A stretch of DNA of 64,000 nucleotides from CALEMW01 sp035447065 (GCA_035447065.1 DAOTGJ010000015.1:1-64000); one strand, 5' to 3'; counted from the first letter of the stretch, positions 31,795 to 41,028 are shown. Notes: a model not told the origin generated them from the sequence alone. A program made the numbers and translations.

Positions 31795-34224
31795 CTAGGG
31801 CAGCGGCGGGTAAATCTCGGGCGTGTTGGTGACGAGCATCAGCACGTATTCCCTGCTGAACGTCGGGCTCTGGAAGCAGAAATCGTCCTCCAGCAGCCGT
31901 CCGGCGAAGCCCGTGTTCAGGGTGTTGGTGCAGAGGTTGTCGATCTTGTCCCACCAGTCCTCGCCCACGAAGGGCTCGTCCAGGTCGTGCACGCGCACGT
32001 CGTCCCAGAAGTAGTAGGCGCAGCGCTCGGCCACGTAGTCCTCCTTCGTGCCGTCGCGCGCGGCCACCTGGGCGGTGGTGGGTCCGTACTGGAGGGTCAG
32101 CAGGTCGGCCGCACGCTGGGCGACGGTCTCCGACAGGAAGTAGGGCGTCCCCATCAGGGCCTGCACGAAGGCCTCGGTGCCCTGCAGCAGGATCTGCAGC
32201 GGGGCGAACAGCGTCACCGTCATGGTCCAGACGCCGTTGTCGTCGTAGGTGCCGGCGTGCGCGGAACCCGCGCCCGTGAGCGTGTAGGTGTTCACGGAGA
32301 GGTCGTCCTCGCCGCCGCCCTCGCGGATGAGGTTGGACAGCGCATCGGCCTGGGACGTGATCTGGTAGCGGCAGGAGAGCATCCGCTCGGCGGGGTTGCC
32401 CACCGTCGGTCCGCCCGGGATCGTGCGCGGCTGGAAGAGGCGCTCGTACTCGCTGTCCTCGGCGTAGATCTGCAGATCGTACTCGAAGAAATAGCCGAGC
32501 ACCGGGATGTAGTTGGAGTTGCCGGGATCCGTGAACAGCACCGAGTTCGCGGTGGGGTTCACGTAGGCCGAGCCGAAGCGCACCTGGTCCAGGGGGATCC
32601 AGTCCGGATGGGTGGCGCTCACGTCCACGGCGGAGCTGCTGCGCACGTAGAACGTGTCCACCGCGGTGTCGCAGGTCCCGTCGTAGATGATCGACGGCGT
32701 GCCGCTCTCCACCACGCGCACGCACTCCACCTCGGGGGCGAAGTTGCCGTAGAAGTCGAAGACCGAAGGCGTGAAGTCGCGCTTCTCCAGCTCGTCCACC
32801 GAGCGCATGGTGAACTCGTAGTTGAAGGAGCCCACCGGGAAGCTGATGGTGTCCGCCGCCACGCCGCGGGTCTCGTCCACCCAGCCGTTGCGGGTGGGGC
32901 TGAACTGCGACTCGAAGCGGAACAGCGAGTTGGCGCCGCCGCGGTAGAAGCCCACGGCGTCGAACTTGCCCTGGAACTCCACCTCGCGGGGCGTGAGGCC
33001 TTCCGCGGGCAGGTTGTCGATGTCGCGCAGGCGCACGTCGCGGTGGTCGTCCCAGCCCACGGCCTTGAAGGTCACGAACGAGCGCATGGGCACGCGGTCG
33101 CCGGGGCCGAAGTTCTGCCGCGCGTAGGTGCCGTCGGGCAGCTTGGCGGTCCAGTAGGGGTACGCCAGCGCGTCGTCGGTGAAGAAGGGGTCCTGGGCGA
33201 AGTCCAGGAACTCGCCCGCGTCCACGCTGCCGTCGTGGTTCACGTCATGGGCCTGGGGCTGGCCCAGCAGGTAGGTCTCGGGGTCGTAGTTGATCACGAA
33301 GTTCAGGGCCTGCTTGTCCGAGGGCACCTGCACGCCGGCCACGTCCACCGTGTTGACCAGCAGCACGTGCACGCCCTGGGCCAGGCGCTCCTCCGCGACG
33401 GCCGAACCCTCCACGCCGTTGTTGGCGAACTCCAGGCTGGTCACGCCGCCGAAGTAGCTCACCTGCCGGCCCTGGGCCGGGTTGAAGCGGCGGGGCAGCC
33501 AGCAGTCCTCGTTCACGGCGTCGCAGTCCACGTCCGTGGGCAGGCGGTACTTGTAGCCGTAGAGGCCGTCCAGGGGCGGCACGGTGTCGCGCGCGGCCAG
33601 GAGCTCGTCCGTGAACGAGGCGATGTTGGGCGTGCTGCCGTTCCAGCTCAGCACGAAGGGCTGGCCGTAACCGATGGTGTCGAAATCCGCGAACACCGTC
33701 TCGTCGGTCTGGTCCAGGCTGCCGTAGAAGCGCAGGCGGGGCTGGCCCAGGGCGTTGCTCAGGAAGTAGAGCCGCGCCGGGGTCCGGTCGAAGTCGCCGC
33801 GGTCGTCCACCGCCACGATGTGGAAGGTCATGTCGCGCGACTGGATGGAGCCCTCGTTGATCTGGAAGTCGATGACGGTGTCCGTCTGCGTGGTCCAGTG
33901 GCCGATCTCCAGCGTGGTGATGTTCTCGGCCGGGTTGAAGCGCTCGTCCTCCTCGTCGTCGTCCGTCTCCAGATCCTGCACCGTGCTGTCGGTCAGGGCC
34001 CAGACGAAGCGCTCCACGCGCCCGTCCTCGTCCGTTCCATGCCAGAACAGGTGGAAGTGGAACTGGCCGCCGCCCTCCTCCACGGGGGCGCCGGTCAGGT
34101 AGGTCTCCGGGGCCTTGTTGACGATGACGGTCTCGGGCTCGAAGGCCCGGCAGCCGGCCAGCGCCAGCAGAAGGAGAATGGCTGCCGCGAGGGTCCCCGC
34201 AACTCGACGTCGTTGGATGCGCAT
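31795..34224 (-). CDS. Large lipoprotein with EF-hand-like loop
   Basis: 809 residues. ATG at 34224; lipobox LAGC with Cys25. Just after it come 'NKAPETYLTGAP' and 'LFWHGTDEDGRVERFVWAL', matching the paralogue downstream; a second copy of the first motif occurs at about 313-323 ('NYDPETYLLGQP'). A calcium-loop-like sequence DVNHDGSVDAGE lies at 327-338 with ligands at positions 1, 3, 5 and 12. An acidic stretch DDDEEDE occurs near 88-94. The body looks like stacked Ig-like domains. First gene behind the promoter at 34347-34376, with a leader of about 116 bases. Function unknown. Confidence 0.82.
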   Translation of the reverse strand: MRIQRRRVAGTLAAAILLLLALAGCRAFEPETVIVNKAPETYLTGAPVEEGGGQFHFHLFWHGTDEDGRVERFVWALTDSTVQDLETDDDEEDERFNPAENITTLEIGHWTTQTDTVIDFQINEGSIQSRDMTFHIVAVDDRGDFDRTPARLYFLSNALGQPRLRFYGSLDQTDETVFADFDTIGYGQPFVLSWNGSTPNIASFTDELLAARDTVPPLDGLYGYKYRLPTDVDCDAVNEDCWLPRRFNPAQGRQVSYFGGVTSLEFANNGVEGSAVAEERLAQGVHVLLVNTVDVAGVQVPSDKQALNFVINYDPETYLLGQPQAHDVNHDGSVDAGEFLDFAQDPFFTDDALAYPYWTAKLPDGTYARQNFGPGDRVPMRSFVTFKAVGWDDHRDVRLRDIDNLPAEGLTPREVEFQGKFDAVGFYRGGANSLFRFESQFSPTRNGWVDETRGVAADTISFPVGSFNYEFTMRSVDELEKRDFTPSVFDFYGNFAPEVECVRVVESGTPSIIYDGTCDTAVDTFYVRSSSAVDVSATHPDWIPLDQVRFGSAYVNPTANSVLFTDPGNSNYIPVLGYFFEYDLQIYAEDSEYERLFQPRTIPGGPTVGNPAERMLSCRYQITSQADALSNLIREGGGEDDLSVNTYTLTGAGSAHAGTYDDNGVWTMTVTLFAPLQILLQGTEAFVQALMGTPYFLSETVAQRAADLLTLQYGPTTAQVAARDGTKEDYVAERCAYYFWDDVRVHDLDEPFVGEDWWDKIDNLCTNTLNTGFAGRLLEDDFCFQSPTFSREYVLMLVTNTPEIYPPLP

Positions 34225-34263
34225 GATCGTGAGCGCCTTTCCTGCGTACAGTCCGATACCAAG

Positions 34264-34299
34264 CAACCGACAGCCGCAGAAACGGCTGCTGGGCACGGG
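34264..34299 (-). other. Hairpin in the leader of the lipoprotein operon
   Basis: Within the leader the minus strand reads CAGCCG-TTTCTG-CGGCTG, a perfect 6-bp stem with flanking partial pairing. It sits between the start point near 34340 and the ATG at 34224. It may affect translation or be incidental. Confidence 0.3.
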
Positions 34300-34346
34300 A
34301 AACGTGGGGGTTTTTCCCGCTCACGGGTTGGGAGCGTCGCTGTGCA

Positions 34347-34376
34347 AATATAGGGACGCGTGAATGAGGGTGTCAA
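34347..34376 (-). promoter_or_regulatory. Strong sigma-70 promoter for the lipoprotein-propeller operon
   Basis: TTGACA (34371-34376), 18 bases, TATATT (34347-34352). This is one of the best consensus matches in the window. It lies in the 293-base gap between the 34224 start and the upstream gene; the rest of that gap holds the leader, a terminator (34463-34499) and no ORF. Confidence 0.75.
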
Positions 34377-34462
34377 CTACGACTTCTCCCCGTCCGCGCG
34401 TGCAACAGCTTGATTTTCCGGGGATTTCCGCAGGCGGCGCGGGAGCGGGAGCTCGGGGGGAT

Positions 34463-34499
34463 AAAAAAAGAGGGAGGAGGCCGAGGCCTCCCCCCTCTC
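34463..34499 (-). terminator. Strong intrinsic terminator of the 34518-37595 gene
   Basis: Minus strand: a stem pairing GGGGGGAGGCC with GGCCTCCTCCCTC (34470-34499, one mismatch, loop TC) followed by seven T (34463-34469). It begins about 18 bases after the stop. Confidence 0.92.
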
Positions 34500-34517
34500 G
34501 GATGGGACGGATGAAGC

Positions 34518-37500
34518 TTACTTCACCAGAGCCATCTTGTTGACGACCACGTTGCTGCCGCTGCGCACCTCGTAGAAGTACACACCGGAGGCCACCTGGG
34601 CGTCACGGTCGTTGGTGCCGTTCCAGATCTCGGTACCGGAGGTGGTGGTCACCTTGCTGTCCACCAGGGTCTTCACGAGCTCACCGCGCACGTTGAAGAT
34701 CTTGATCGACAGGTCGCCCGCACGCGGGATGGACCACTTGATCTCGGTCGAGGGGTTGAACGGGTTCGGGTAGTTGCTGGCCGAGAAGACCGCAGGGGCC
34801 TGCTCCACGCCGGTTCCGATGCCCTGGGGCAGGAAGCCGAAGTACAGCATGATGTCAGCCAGGACGTCCACACGAGCCGCCACCGGGCCACGGCCCAGAT
34901 CGGACACGTGGTCCGACGGGGTGTACCAGTAAGCCAGATCGATGGGGAAGTACACGATCTTCGAACCGCTGGTCTCGTTGGCCACACCGGCGGCCAGGCC
35001 GCTGATGGGGTTGCCCGAGGCGTCGGTCCAGTCGGCGATCTGCACGGCAGCGCCGGCCACGCTCACGGCGTCGAACTGGTTCAGACCAGGACAGGCGCCG
35101 AAGGCGATGAAGTCGTTGTCGAACACCGTGGCGCCGCCGATGGTGTTGCCCGTCGCGCTGACGCGCGGCGCACGCTGACCACCGATGAGGCCGTTGACGT
35201 CGTTCTGGATGTAGCTGACCGAGAACCAGTTGGACACGAAGGAACCACCCGGGGCGCCGGCGGCGTTGACGAGATCGCTCACGATGCCGTCGCCGGTGGC
35301 CAGGAAGTTCTTGCCGTTGCTGAGCCAAGCGTTCAGCAGCGTGATGTCGTCCGACTTGTCGTTGGCCTGGTTGTAGGGCTGGATGCCCATGCTGCCCAGG
35401 TTGCCCAGGGAGTACAGCATGGTGGTGTAGCCGTCGATCTGGTTGATCGTGGCCTTGGCGCCCAGACCGTTGCTCACGCCCGAGGACGGAGCGTTGGTGT
35501 AGAAGATGTCGTAGTCGATGCCCTCGTAGTAGCCGAGGTTGGCCAGGGCACCCATCCACTCGTTCTCCGCACCACGGTTGCCGAAGTCGTTGTAGAACAG
35601 GATCTCCGGCTGATCACCCTGCACCGCAGAGAACATGGTCGGCAGGCCGTGGACCGTGTAGGCGGTCGGCCAGTCGAACATGGTGTACGCGGTGCCGGAC
35701 TCGCCATCCTCGAACACACCGAAGCCGGACAGGTCGCCGGGCAGGGTGCTGGAGGTGACGTCCCCACCGACGTTGTCCTCGGCGTAGATGTAGTAGTGGA
35801 TCACGTCGCCGGGGAAGAACAGGTCCTCATCCGGCAGGTCGAAGCTGAAGCGGTCCGCGATGACCGTACCAGAAGCGTTGAACACGCTGTCGCCGACCAC
35901 CGAACCCGTCGTCGGGTGCAGGCGGAAGGGGTCGAACAGGGGGTTCGTCTTCATGGTGTAGTACAGCGACGGAGGGCCGTTCAGCACGGCGCCCGGACGG
36001 ACCGGCACGACGTCGAAGGTGATCGAGTCACCGGGGACGATGCCGGGGAAGTCGGAGCCGTTGATGTCCTCGGCGCGGTCGAAGCTGATGTCGTTGGCGC
36101 CCAGGTTCACGTAATCGATCGTACCGATCGAGGGGAAGTTGTCCTGAGCGATCTCAAGCTCGCGCGTGACGATCGAAGGACCGGTGATCTCGAAGGTACG
36201 GAACGAAGCGTTGTCGAAGTACGGAGCGGGGGTGCCGTCCGTGCCCTCGAAGCCCCAGAACCAACCCAGCTCATCGATGCCGAAGCCCAGCTGGACGTGA
36301 GTCGGGAGCTGGACCAGCAGATCGGTGACTTCCTCTTCGCGACGGCCCAGGAACGGAGTGTTGCTGTAGGTCACGAAGCCGCGATCCATCCAGCCCGTCC
36401 AGGTCACGCCGTTGTCGGCGGAGGTGCGCACGTGCCACACCATGAACATGCCGTTCGCCAGAGGCAGGTGCATGTACTGGTCCCAGCCGTAGATACCACC
36501 GGCGTGGGTGTCGCCGATCCAGTTGCCCAGATCGTCGTCCCACTCGATGGCGGGCGACCACACTTCGTTCTGAGCGTGGTTCGCGGGGCCGAGGCAGCCG
36601 CCGGTGAGGTTGTGGGTGTAGCCGGAGGGACCGTAGGTGTAGGTCGTACCCAGGGTACCGCCGGTGCAGGGCACCACGACGCCGTCGTCGATGAAGGCGA
36701 CCATCGGGGTGTTGTTGTCGTTGCAGGGATCGATGGTGGTCAGGCTGGGCCAGACCTTGGCGAAGTTGCCCACGCCGGTATCGATCTCGGACACGAAGTT
36801 GCTGCCACCGATGCCGGCCGAGAAGTTATCAGTCGTCGACGGCAGACCGTTGTCGCCGCTGATGCTGATGTTGTCGATCTGGCACAGACCGGCCGCGGTG
36901 GGCCAGTTGCAGTCGATGTCCGACCAGGCGCCGTCGGAGTAGCCGCGGAAGCGGATACGGACCTGGTTGCTGCCCACGCCGTACAGGTCGGCGGCGTCGA
37001 CGGTGAAGTTCAGGGTCTCACCGGTGAGGCTCTGGACGGCGTCGTACGCACCCTCGGTGCTCCACGCGGCAGCACCGGTCTGGTAGTACTGGACCTCCAG
37101 GAAATCGAAGCCCGGCTCGGAATCGACGTTGGCGTCGAACGTCACGGTGACGTTCGTCGACAGGCCGTTGTCCGCGACGGTGCCGTACCACACCAGGTTT
37201 TCCTTGTAGTTGTTCCCGTAACCCTCGGAGGTGTCGCCACCGGGGCAGGGAGGCAGGTACTCACCGCACCAGGCAGCGGCGCTGCCGTCGGGCGAGTTGA
37301 AGGTGCTGACCTGCCACTTCGAGAAGGGCGAGGTCGTGATGTCGACGCCCACCCAGCCCTGCATGTCCGGCAGAGTCGGGTTGACGGCGTTCTGGAACTT
37401 GCCTTCGGCAGTACCCGGGCCACCGTACAGGTAGACCGTGTCGGCCTTGGCCGCGCCACTGTGGTCGTTGCTGGTCAGCACGCTCTGGTAAGCGGCATCA

Positions 37501-37595
37501 GCATAGTGCACGCGACGAGCGTCCATGGACGTCGAAGCGAAGGCGGCCGAGGCCACCACCAACAGGGCCATGCTAACGAGAGTGACTTTCCTCAT
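34518..37595 (-). CDS. 1025-residue secreted protein with type-IX-like sorting domain
   Basis: Signal peptide MRKVTLVSMALLVVASAAFA. The N-terminal third is Gly/Asn/Tyr/Trp-rich and looks beta-sandwich ('WVGVDITTSPFSKWQVSTF', 'LPSTTDNFSAGIGGSNF'). From about 640 a more alpha/beta region includes 'PEILFYNDFGNRGAENEWMG' and 'GYTTMLYSLGNLGSMGIQ', resembling class-I-amidotransferase-like modules in FCB surface proteins. The last 85 residues are a textbook sorting/FlgD-like domain with 'YPNPFNPSTEIKWSIP' and 'VASGVYFYEVRSG', ending in VNKMALVK. ATG at 37595 with GGGGG upstream. Codon use is visibly less GC-extreme than its neighbours, as expected for an abundant product. Confidence 0.87.
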   Translation of the reverse strand: MRKVTLVSMALLVVASAAFASTSMDARRVHYADAAYQSVLTSNDHSGAAKADTVYLYGGPGTAEGKFQNAVNPTLPDMQGWVGVDITTSPFSKWQVSTFNSPDGSAAAWCGEYLPPCPGGDTSEGYGNNYKENLVWYGTVADNGLSTNVTVTFDANVDSEPGFDFLEVQYYQTGAAAWSTEGAYDAVQSLTGETLNFTVDAADLYGVGSNQVRIRFRGYSDGAWSDIDCNWPTAAGLCQIDNISISGDNGLPSTTDNFSAGIGGSNFVSEIDTGVGNFAKVWPSLTTIDPCNDNNTPMVAFIDDGVVVPCTGGTLGTTYTYGPSGYTHNLTGGCLGPANHAQNEVWSPAIEWDDDLGNWIGDTHAGGIYGWDQYMHLPLANGMFMVWHVRTSADNGVTWTGWMDRGFVTYSNTPFLGRREEEVTDLLVQLPTHVQLGFGIDELGWFWGFEGTDGTPAPYFDNASFRTFEITGPSIVTRELEIAQDNFPSIGTIDYVNLGANDISFDRAEDINGSDFPGIVPGDSITFDVVPVRPGAVLNGPPSLYYTMKTNPLFDPFRLHPTTGSVVGDSVFNASGTVIADRFSFDLPDEDLFFPGDVIHYYIYAEDNVGGDVTSSTLPGDLSGFGVFEDGESGTAYTMFDWPTAYTVHGLPTMFSAVQGDQPEILFYNDFGNRGAENEWMGALANLGYYEGIDYDIFYTNAPSSGVSNGLGAKATINQIDGYTTMLYSLGNLGSMGIQPYNQANDKSDDITLLNAWLSNGKNFLATGDGIVSDLVNAAGAPGGSFVSNWFSVSYIQNDVNGLIGGQRAPRVSATGNTIGGATVFDNDFIAFGACPGLNQFDAVSVAGAAVQIADWTDASGNPISGLAAGVANETSGSKIVYFPIDLAYWYTPSDHVSDLGRGPVAARVDVLADIMLYFGFLPQGIGTGVEQAPAVFSASNYPNPFNPSTEIKWSIPRAGDLSIKIFNVRGELVKTLVDSKVTTTSGTEIWNGTNDRDAQVASGVYFYEVRSGSNVVVNKMALVK

Positions 37596-37900
37596 ACTTT
37601 CCCCCCATCGCTGAACGAGTCAATCAATGGTGCAGGTGAAAGTTCGTCTAAGACCACGAATCGGTCAGAGACACCAACAGAGCAGGCAGAGCGCTTTCGC
37701 GGCCGTCCGCGGAGGATCGCATTCAGGGAACGTCTCCACAGCGGACGTTGACTTGTGACTCGCGTGTCAAGCAAGAGTGTCAAGTTAAAGGGACTTACTT
37801 GAAGAGTGGAGTCGGGCTCAACGTCATGGTGGAAAGGTTCTGCCCTTGAGTCGCACCCCTGAGACTACCGAAAACGGACCCCGGAGTCAATAGGATCTGT
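37596..37900 (-). promoter_or_regulatory. Long leader/promoter region of the 34518-37595 gene
   Basis: A gene-free stretch. The best promoter is TTGACT (37885-37890), 17 bases, TAGTCT (37862-37867), which would give a leader of about 260 bases. Inside it (about 37741-37790) the minus strand carries CTTGACAC twice, 13 bases apart, followed by GTCACAAGTCAA, so TTGAC/GTCAA repeats face each other. No tRNA or long ORF is seen; a 63-codon ORF running into the gene start looks like chance. Promoter choice is tentative. Confidence 0.4.
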
Positions 37901-37901
37901 C

Positions 37902-37936
37902 AAAAATAATCGGACCTCCCGGCGGAGGTCCGATTT
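37902..37936 (-). terminator. Intrinsic terminator ending the glyS run
   Basis: Minus strand: AATCGGACCTCC-GCCG-GGAGGTCCGATT (37908-37935, perfect 12-bp stem), then ATTTTTG (37901-37907). It lies 32 bases after the glyS stop. The other strand also has a short T-run after the stem, but no plus-strand gene ends here. Confidence 0.9.
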
Positions 37937-37967
37937 TGGATCTCGTTGTCCTACAGAGCTTTTCCGC

Positions 37968-40145
37968 TCATCCTGTCAAATGATCAGCAGGTGCGACGGC
38001 GCCGAAGTCCGCAAAGCCCGCGAAGAGTCCCTGGACTTCCCCGAGGAACCTCCGCCGACGGTCCCTCAGGTCCGGATCCTCGGCGTTCACGCGCACCGCA
38101 TCGAAGAAGGCGTCGATGGCCGGGCCCAGCGCCGACAAGCGGCGGAAGACCTCCGTCCGCCTTCCCGCAGCCAGGTCGGCCTCCAGATGGGGGGCGGCCT
38201 CCAGGATGCTGTCGCGCAGCGCCCTCTCCTCCGCTTCGGGCAGATCGGCGAAGGCGCCGGCGTTCTCCCCGCTGCGCCAGCGTTCGCGGCAGGCTCCCAG
38301 GGCGGAGGCCGGCAGGACCTCCCCCTCCAGGATGTTGGAGCAACGCTTGAATCCCTGGGCCAGCAGCAGGAAGTCCTCCTGCTCCCGGAAGCCGTCCAGG
38401 GCCTCGGCCCAGCCGCGGGCGGCGGTGGGATCCGCGGCGTGGAGCGGCAGCGTGGCCCGCACGGACTCCAGGCTCAGGCCGCCGGCGGTCAGGGCGCCCT
38501 CCAGGCGGGTGCGCACGAAGTCCAGGAGCTCGGCCACGGCGGCCTCGCGGCGCCCGGCGTCGGCCAGGTGGGCGTAGCCCGCGGCCGCCCGGGTGAACAG
38601 GGCCTCCAGATCCACGCTCGCCTGGGCATCCAGCAGGATGCGCAGCAGGGCCAAGGCGTGGCGGCGCAGGGCATAGGGATCCTTGGCGCCGGTGGGCGCG
38701 AAGCCGGCCAGCCAGCAGCCGGCCAGGGTGTCGGAGCGCTCCGCGGCCGAGAGCACCGCGGCCTCGCGTACGGCAGGCAGGCCGTCGGCGGCGGAGCGGG
38801 GCCGGTGGAACTCCTCCAGGATGCGGCAGACCCCCGCGCTCTCCCCCGCCTCCGCGGCGTAACGGGCGGCGATGATGCCCTCCAGCTTGGTGAACTCCTT
38901 GCCGTCCTTGATCATCTCGGTGACCAGGTCGAAGCGGGCGATGACCGCCGCGCGGGCCAGATCCGCCGGCAGCGCCCCGCCCTCCCCCAGCCCGTTCTCC
39001 CACAGCCACCCGGCCAGGGCGGCGGCGCGCCGCACCTTCTCGCCCACGGAGCCGTAGCCCTCCAGCCAGGTCACGGAATCCAGGCCCGCCGTATGCTGAT
39101 CCGGGGTCTGCTTCTGGTCGAAGCGCCAGTAGAAGAGCGCGTCGCTGAGCCGGGCGCGGAGCACCCGCTCGTTGCCGTGGCGCACGTTGGCCAGGGCCGT
39201 GCCGTCGCCGTCGCGCACGGCGAGGAAGCAGGGCAGCAGCCCGCCGCCCTCGCGCCCCACGGCGAAGTAGCGCTGGTGGGCCTTGAGGGCCGTCACGATG
39301 ACCTCGTCGGGCAGGGCGAAGTACGATTCCTCGAACCCGCCCACGAACGGCGTGGGATGCTCGCAGAGGTGCACCACCTCGGTCATGAGCTCGTCGTCGC
39401 GGATCCAGATGCCGCCGGGCAGGTCGGCCACCAGGGCCGCGATCCCCGCCTCGATCACGGCGCGGCGCTCCTGCTGGTCCACGATCACGCCCACGCCCCG
39501 CAGGGCGTCCTCGTAGGCCTCGGCGGACGCGAGCTCCACGCGCCGGGAATCGGCCAGGGTGCGGTGGCCGCGGGTCGTGCGGCCGGCCGGCACGCCGGCC
39601 ACCGCCACGGGCACCACGGCGTCGCCCAGGAGGGCCGCCACCCACTGGACGGGACGGGCGTACTCGGTGTCCGCGGTCCCCCAGCGCATGACCTTGGGGA
39701 ACGGGATGCCCAGGAGGAGGGCCGGAAGCGCCTCGGCCAGGACCTCGGCCGCCGGGCGGCCGGGCACGGTCTTGCGGGCGCCCAGGAAGCGGCCGCCCTT
39801 CTCGTCCTCCACCTCGAAGGCCTGGGCCAGGTCCACGTCGTTCTTGCGGGCGAAGCCCTCGGCGGCCTTGGTGGGGTTGCCGTCGGCGTCGTAGCAGACC
39901 TGCAGCGGCGGTCCCTTGAGCTCCACCACGCGGTCCGCCTGGCGAACCTGCAGGGCGTCGATGCGCACCGCGAGACGCCGCGGCGACGCCAGCACGCGCA
40001 GGCCCTCGTGCGCCAGCTCGGCCTCGGCCAGCAGGGCGGCCACGCCGCGCTGCACGTGGTCGATCTCCACGGGCTGGAAGCGGGCCGGCAGCTCGTCGGT
40101 CCCCACCTCCAGCAGGAAGGGCAGGCGGGCGGCGATGTCAGTCAT
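37968..40145 (-). CDS. glyS: Glycyl-tRNA synthetase, beta subunit
   Basis: 725 residues, the large tRNA-binding subunit of the alpha2beta2 bacterial enzyme. It opens 'RLPFLLEVGTDELPARF' and has 'LASPRRLAVRI', 'RFLGARK', 'FPKVMRWG', 'TRGHRTLADSRRVEL' and the HD-like region 'RAAVIARFDLVTEMIKDGKEFTKLEG', followed by a DALR-type anticodon domain. ATG at 40145 with CAGGAGG upstream; it overlaps glyQ by eight bases. It is the last gene of the 13-gene run and is followed by a strong terminator. Confidence 0.97.
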   Translation of the reverse strand: MTDIAARLPFLLEVGTDELPARFQPVEIDHVQRGVAALLAEAELAHEGLRVLASPRRLAVRIDALQVRQADRVVELKGPPLQVCYDADGNPTKAAEGFARKNDVDLAQAFEVEDEKGGRFLGARKTVPGRPAAEVLAEALPALLLGIPFPKVMRWGTADTEYARPVQWVAALLGDAVVPVAVAGVPAGRTTRGHRTLADSRRVELASAEAYEDALRGVGVIVDQQERRAVIEAGIAALVADLPGGIWIRDDELMTEVVHLCEHPTPFVGGFEESYFALPDEVIVTALKAHQRYFAVGREGGGLLPCFLAVRDGDGTALANVRHGNERVLRARLSDALFYWRFDQKQTPDQHTAGLDSVTWLEGYGSVGEKVRRAAALAGWLWENGLGEGGALPADLARAAVIARFDLVTEMIKDGKEFTKLEGIIAARYAAEAGESAGVCRILEEFHRPRSAADGLPAVREAAVLSAAERSDTLAGCWLAGFAPTGAKDPYALRRHALALLRILLDAQASVDLEALFTRAAAGYAHLADAGRREAAVAELLDFVRTRLEGALTAGGLSLESVRATLPLHAADPTAARGWAEALDGFREQEDFLLLAQGFKRCSNILEGEVLPASALGACRERWRSGENAGAFADLPEAEERALRDSILEAAPHLEADLAAGRRTEVFRRLSALGPAIDAFFDAVRVNAEDPDLRDRRRRFLGEVQGLFAGFADFGAVAPADHLTG

Positions 40146-41028
40146 GGTCGGCCTCCTGGGTGCGCAGCAGGGGGAAGCCCATGGCCTCGCGGGAGTCCAC
40201 GTAGGCCTTGGCCACGGCCCGCGCGAGCTGCCGCACGCGCTTGATGTAGCCCGTGCGCTCGGTCACGGAGATGGCTCCGCGGGCCTCGAGCACGTTGAAG
40301 AGGTGGCTGCACTTGATGACGGCGTCGTAGCCGGGGTAGACCAGGCCGGCGGCGATGAGGGCGTTGGCCTCGGCCTCCTTCTCCTCGAAGTGCCGACGGT
40401 ACATCTCCACGTCGGCGTGCTCGAAGTTGAAGGCGCTGAACTCGCGCTCGAACTGCCCCATCACGTCGCCCCAGGTCAGCCCGCCGCCCCACACCAGGTC
40501 CTTCACGTGCTCGCAGCCCTGGATGTACATGGCCAGGCGCAGCAGGCCGTAGGTCAGCTCCACGGACACGGGGCTCAGGCGGAAGCCGCCCACCTGCTGG
40601 AAGTAGGTGAACTGGGAGATCTCCATGCCGTCGATCCACACCTCCCAGCCCAGGCCGCTGGCGCCGAGGGTGGGCGACTCCCAGTCGTCCTCCACGAAGC
40701 GGATGTCGTGCTCGCGCGGCTCGATGCCGATGGCCCGCAGGGAGTCCAGGTAGAGCTGCTGCGAATCGCCGGGGTTCGGCTTCAGCAGCACCTGGTACTG
40801 GAGGAACTGCTGCACGCGGTTGGGATTCTCGCCGTAGCGGCCGTCCTTGGGCCGGCGGCTGGGCTCCACGTAGGCCACCTTCCAGGGCTCCGGCCCGAGG
40901 CAGCGCAGGAACGTGGCGGGGTTGAACGTGCCCGCCCCCACCTCCGAGTTGTACGGCTGCACCACCACGCAGCCCTGGTCGCTCCAGAACTGCTGCAGGC
41001 GGGCGATCATGTCCTGATAGGCGATCAT
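40138..41028 (-). CDS. glyQ: Glycyl-tRNA synthetase, alpha subunit
   Basis: 296 residues, catalytic class II subunit. Diagnostic parts: 'WSDQGCVVVQPYNSEVGAGT', 'FNPATFLRCLGPEPW', 'VAYVEPSRRPKDGRYGENPN', 'HDIRFVEDDWESPTLGA' and 'GLGWEVWIDGMEISQFTYF'. ATG at 41028 overlaps the recO stop by four bases. The separate alpha and beta genes, against a fused or alpha2-type enzyme, are the common bacterial arrangement; charging needs glyS next door. Confidence 0.98.
   Translation of the reverse strand: MIAYQDMIARLQQFWSDQGCVVVQPYNSEVGAGTFNPATFLRCLGPEPWKVAYVEPSRRPKDGRYGENPNRVQQFLQYQVLLKPNPGDSQQLYLDSLRAIGIEPREHDIRFVEDDWESPTLGASGLGWEVWIDGMEISQFTYFQQVGGFRLSPVSVELTYGLLRLAMYIQGCEHVKDLVWGGGLTWGDVMGQFEREFSAFNFEHADVEMYRRHFEEKEAEANALIAAGLVYPGYDAVIKCSHLFNVLEARGAISVTERTGYIKRVRQLARAVAKAYVDSREAMGFPLLRTQEADHD

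Noticed and set aside
37592..37783. 63-codon minus ORF running into the start of the 1025-residue protein gene
   Set aside because: It has no good ribosome site, an Arg-rich translation without domains, and overlaps the real gene's start region; it is probably a by-product of the leader sequence.
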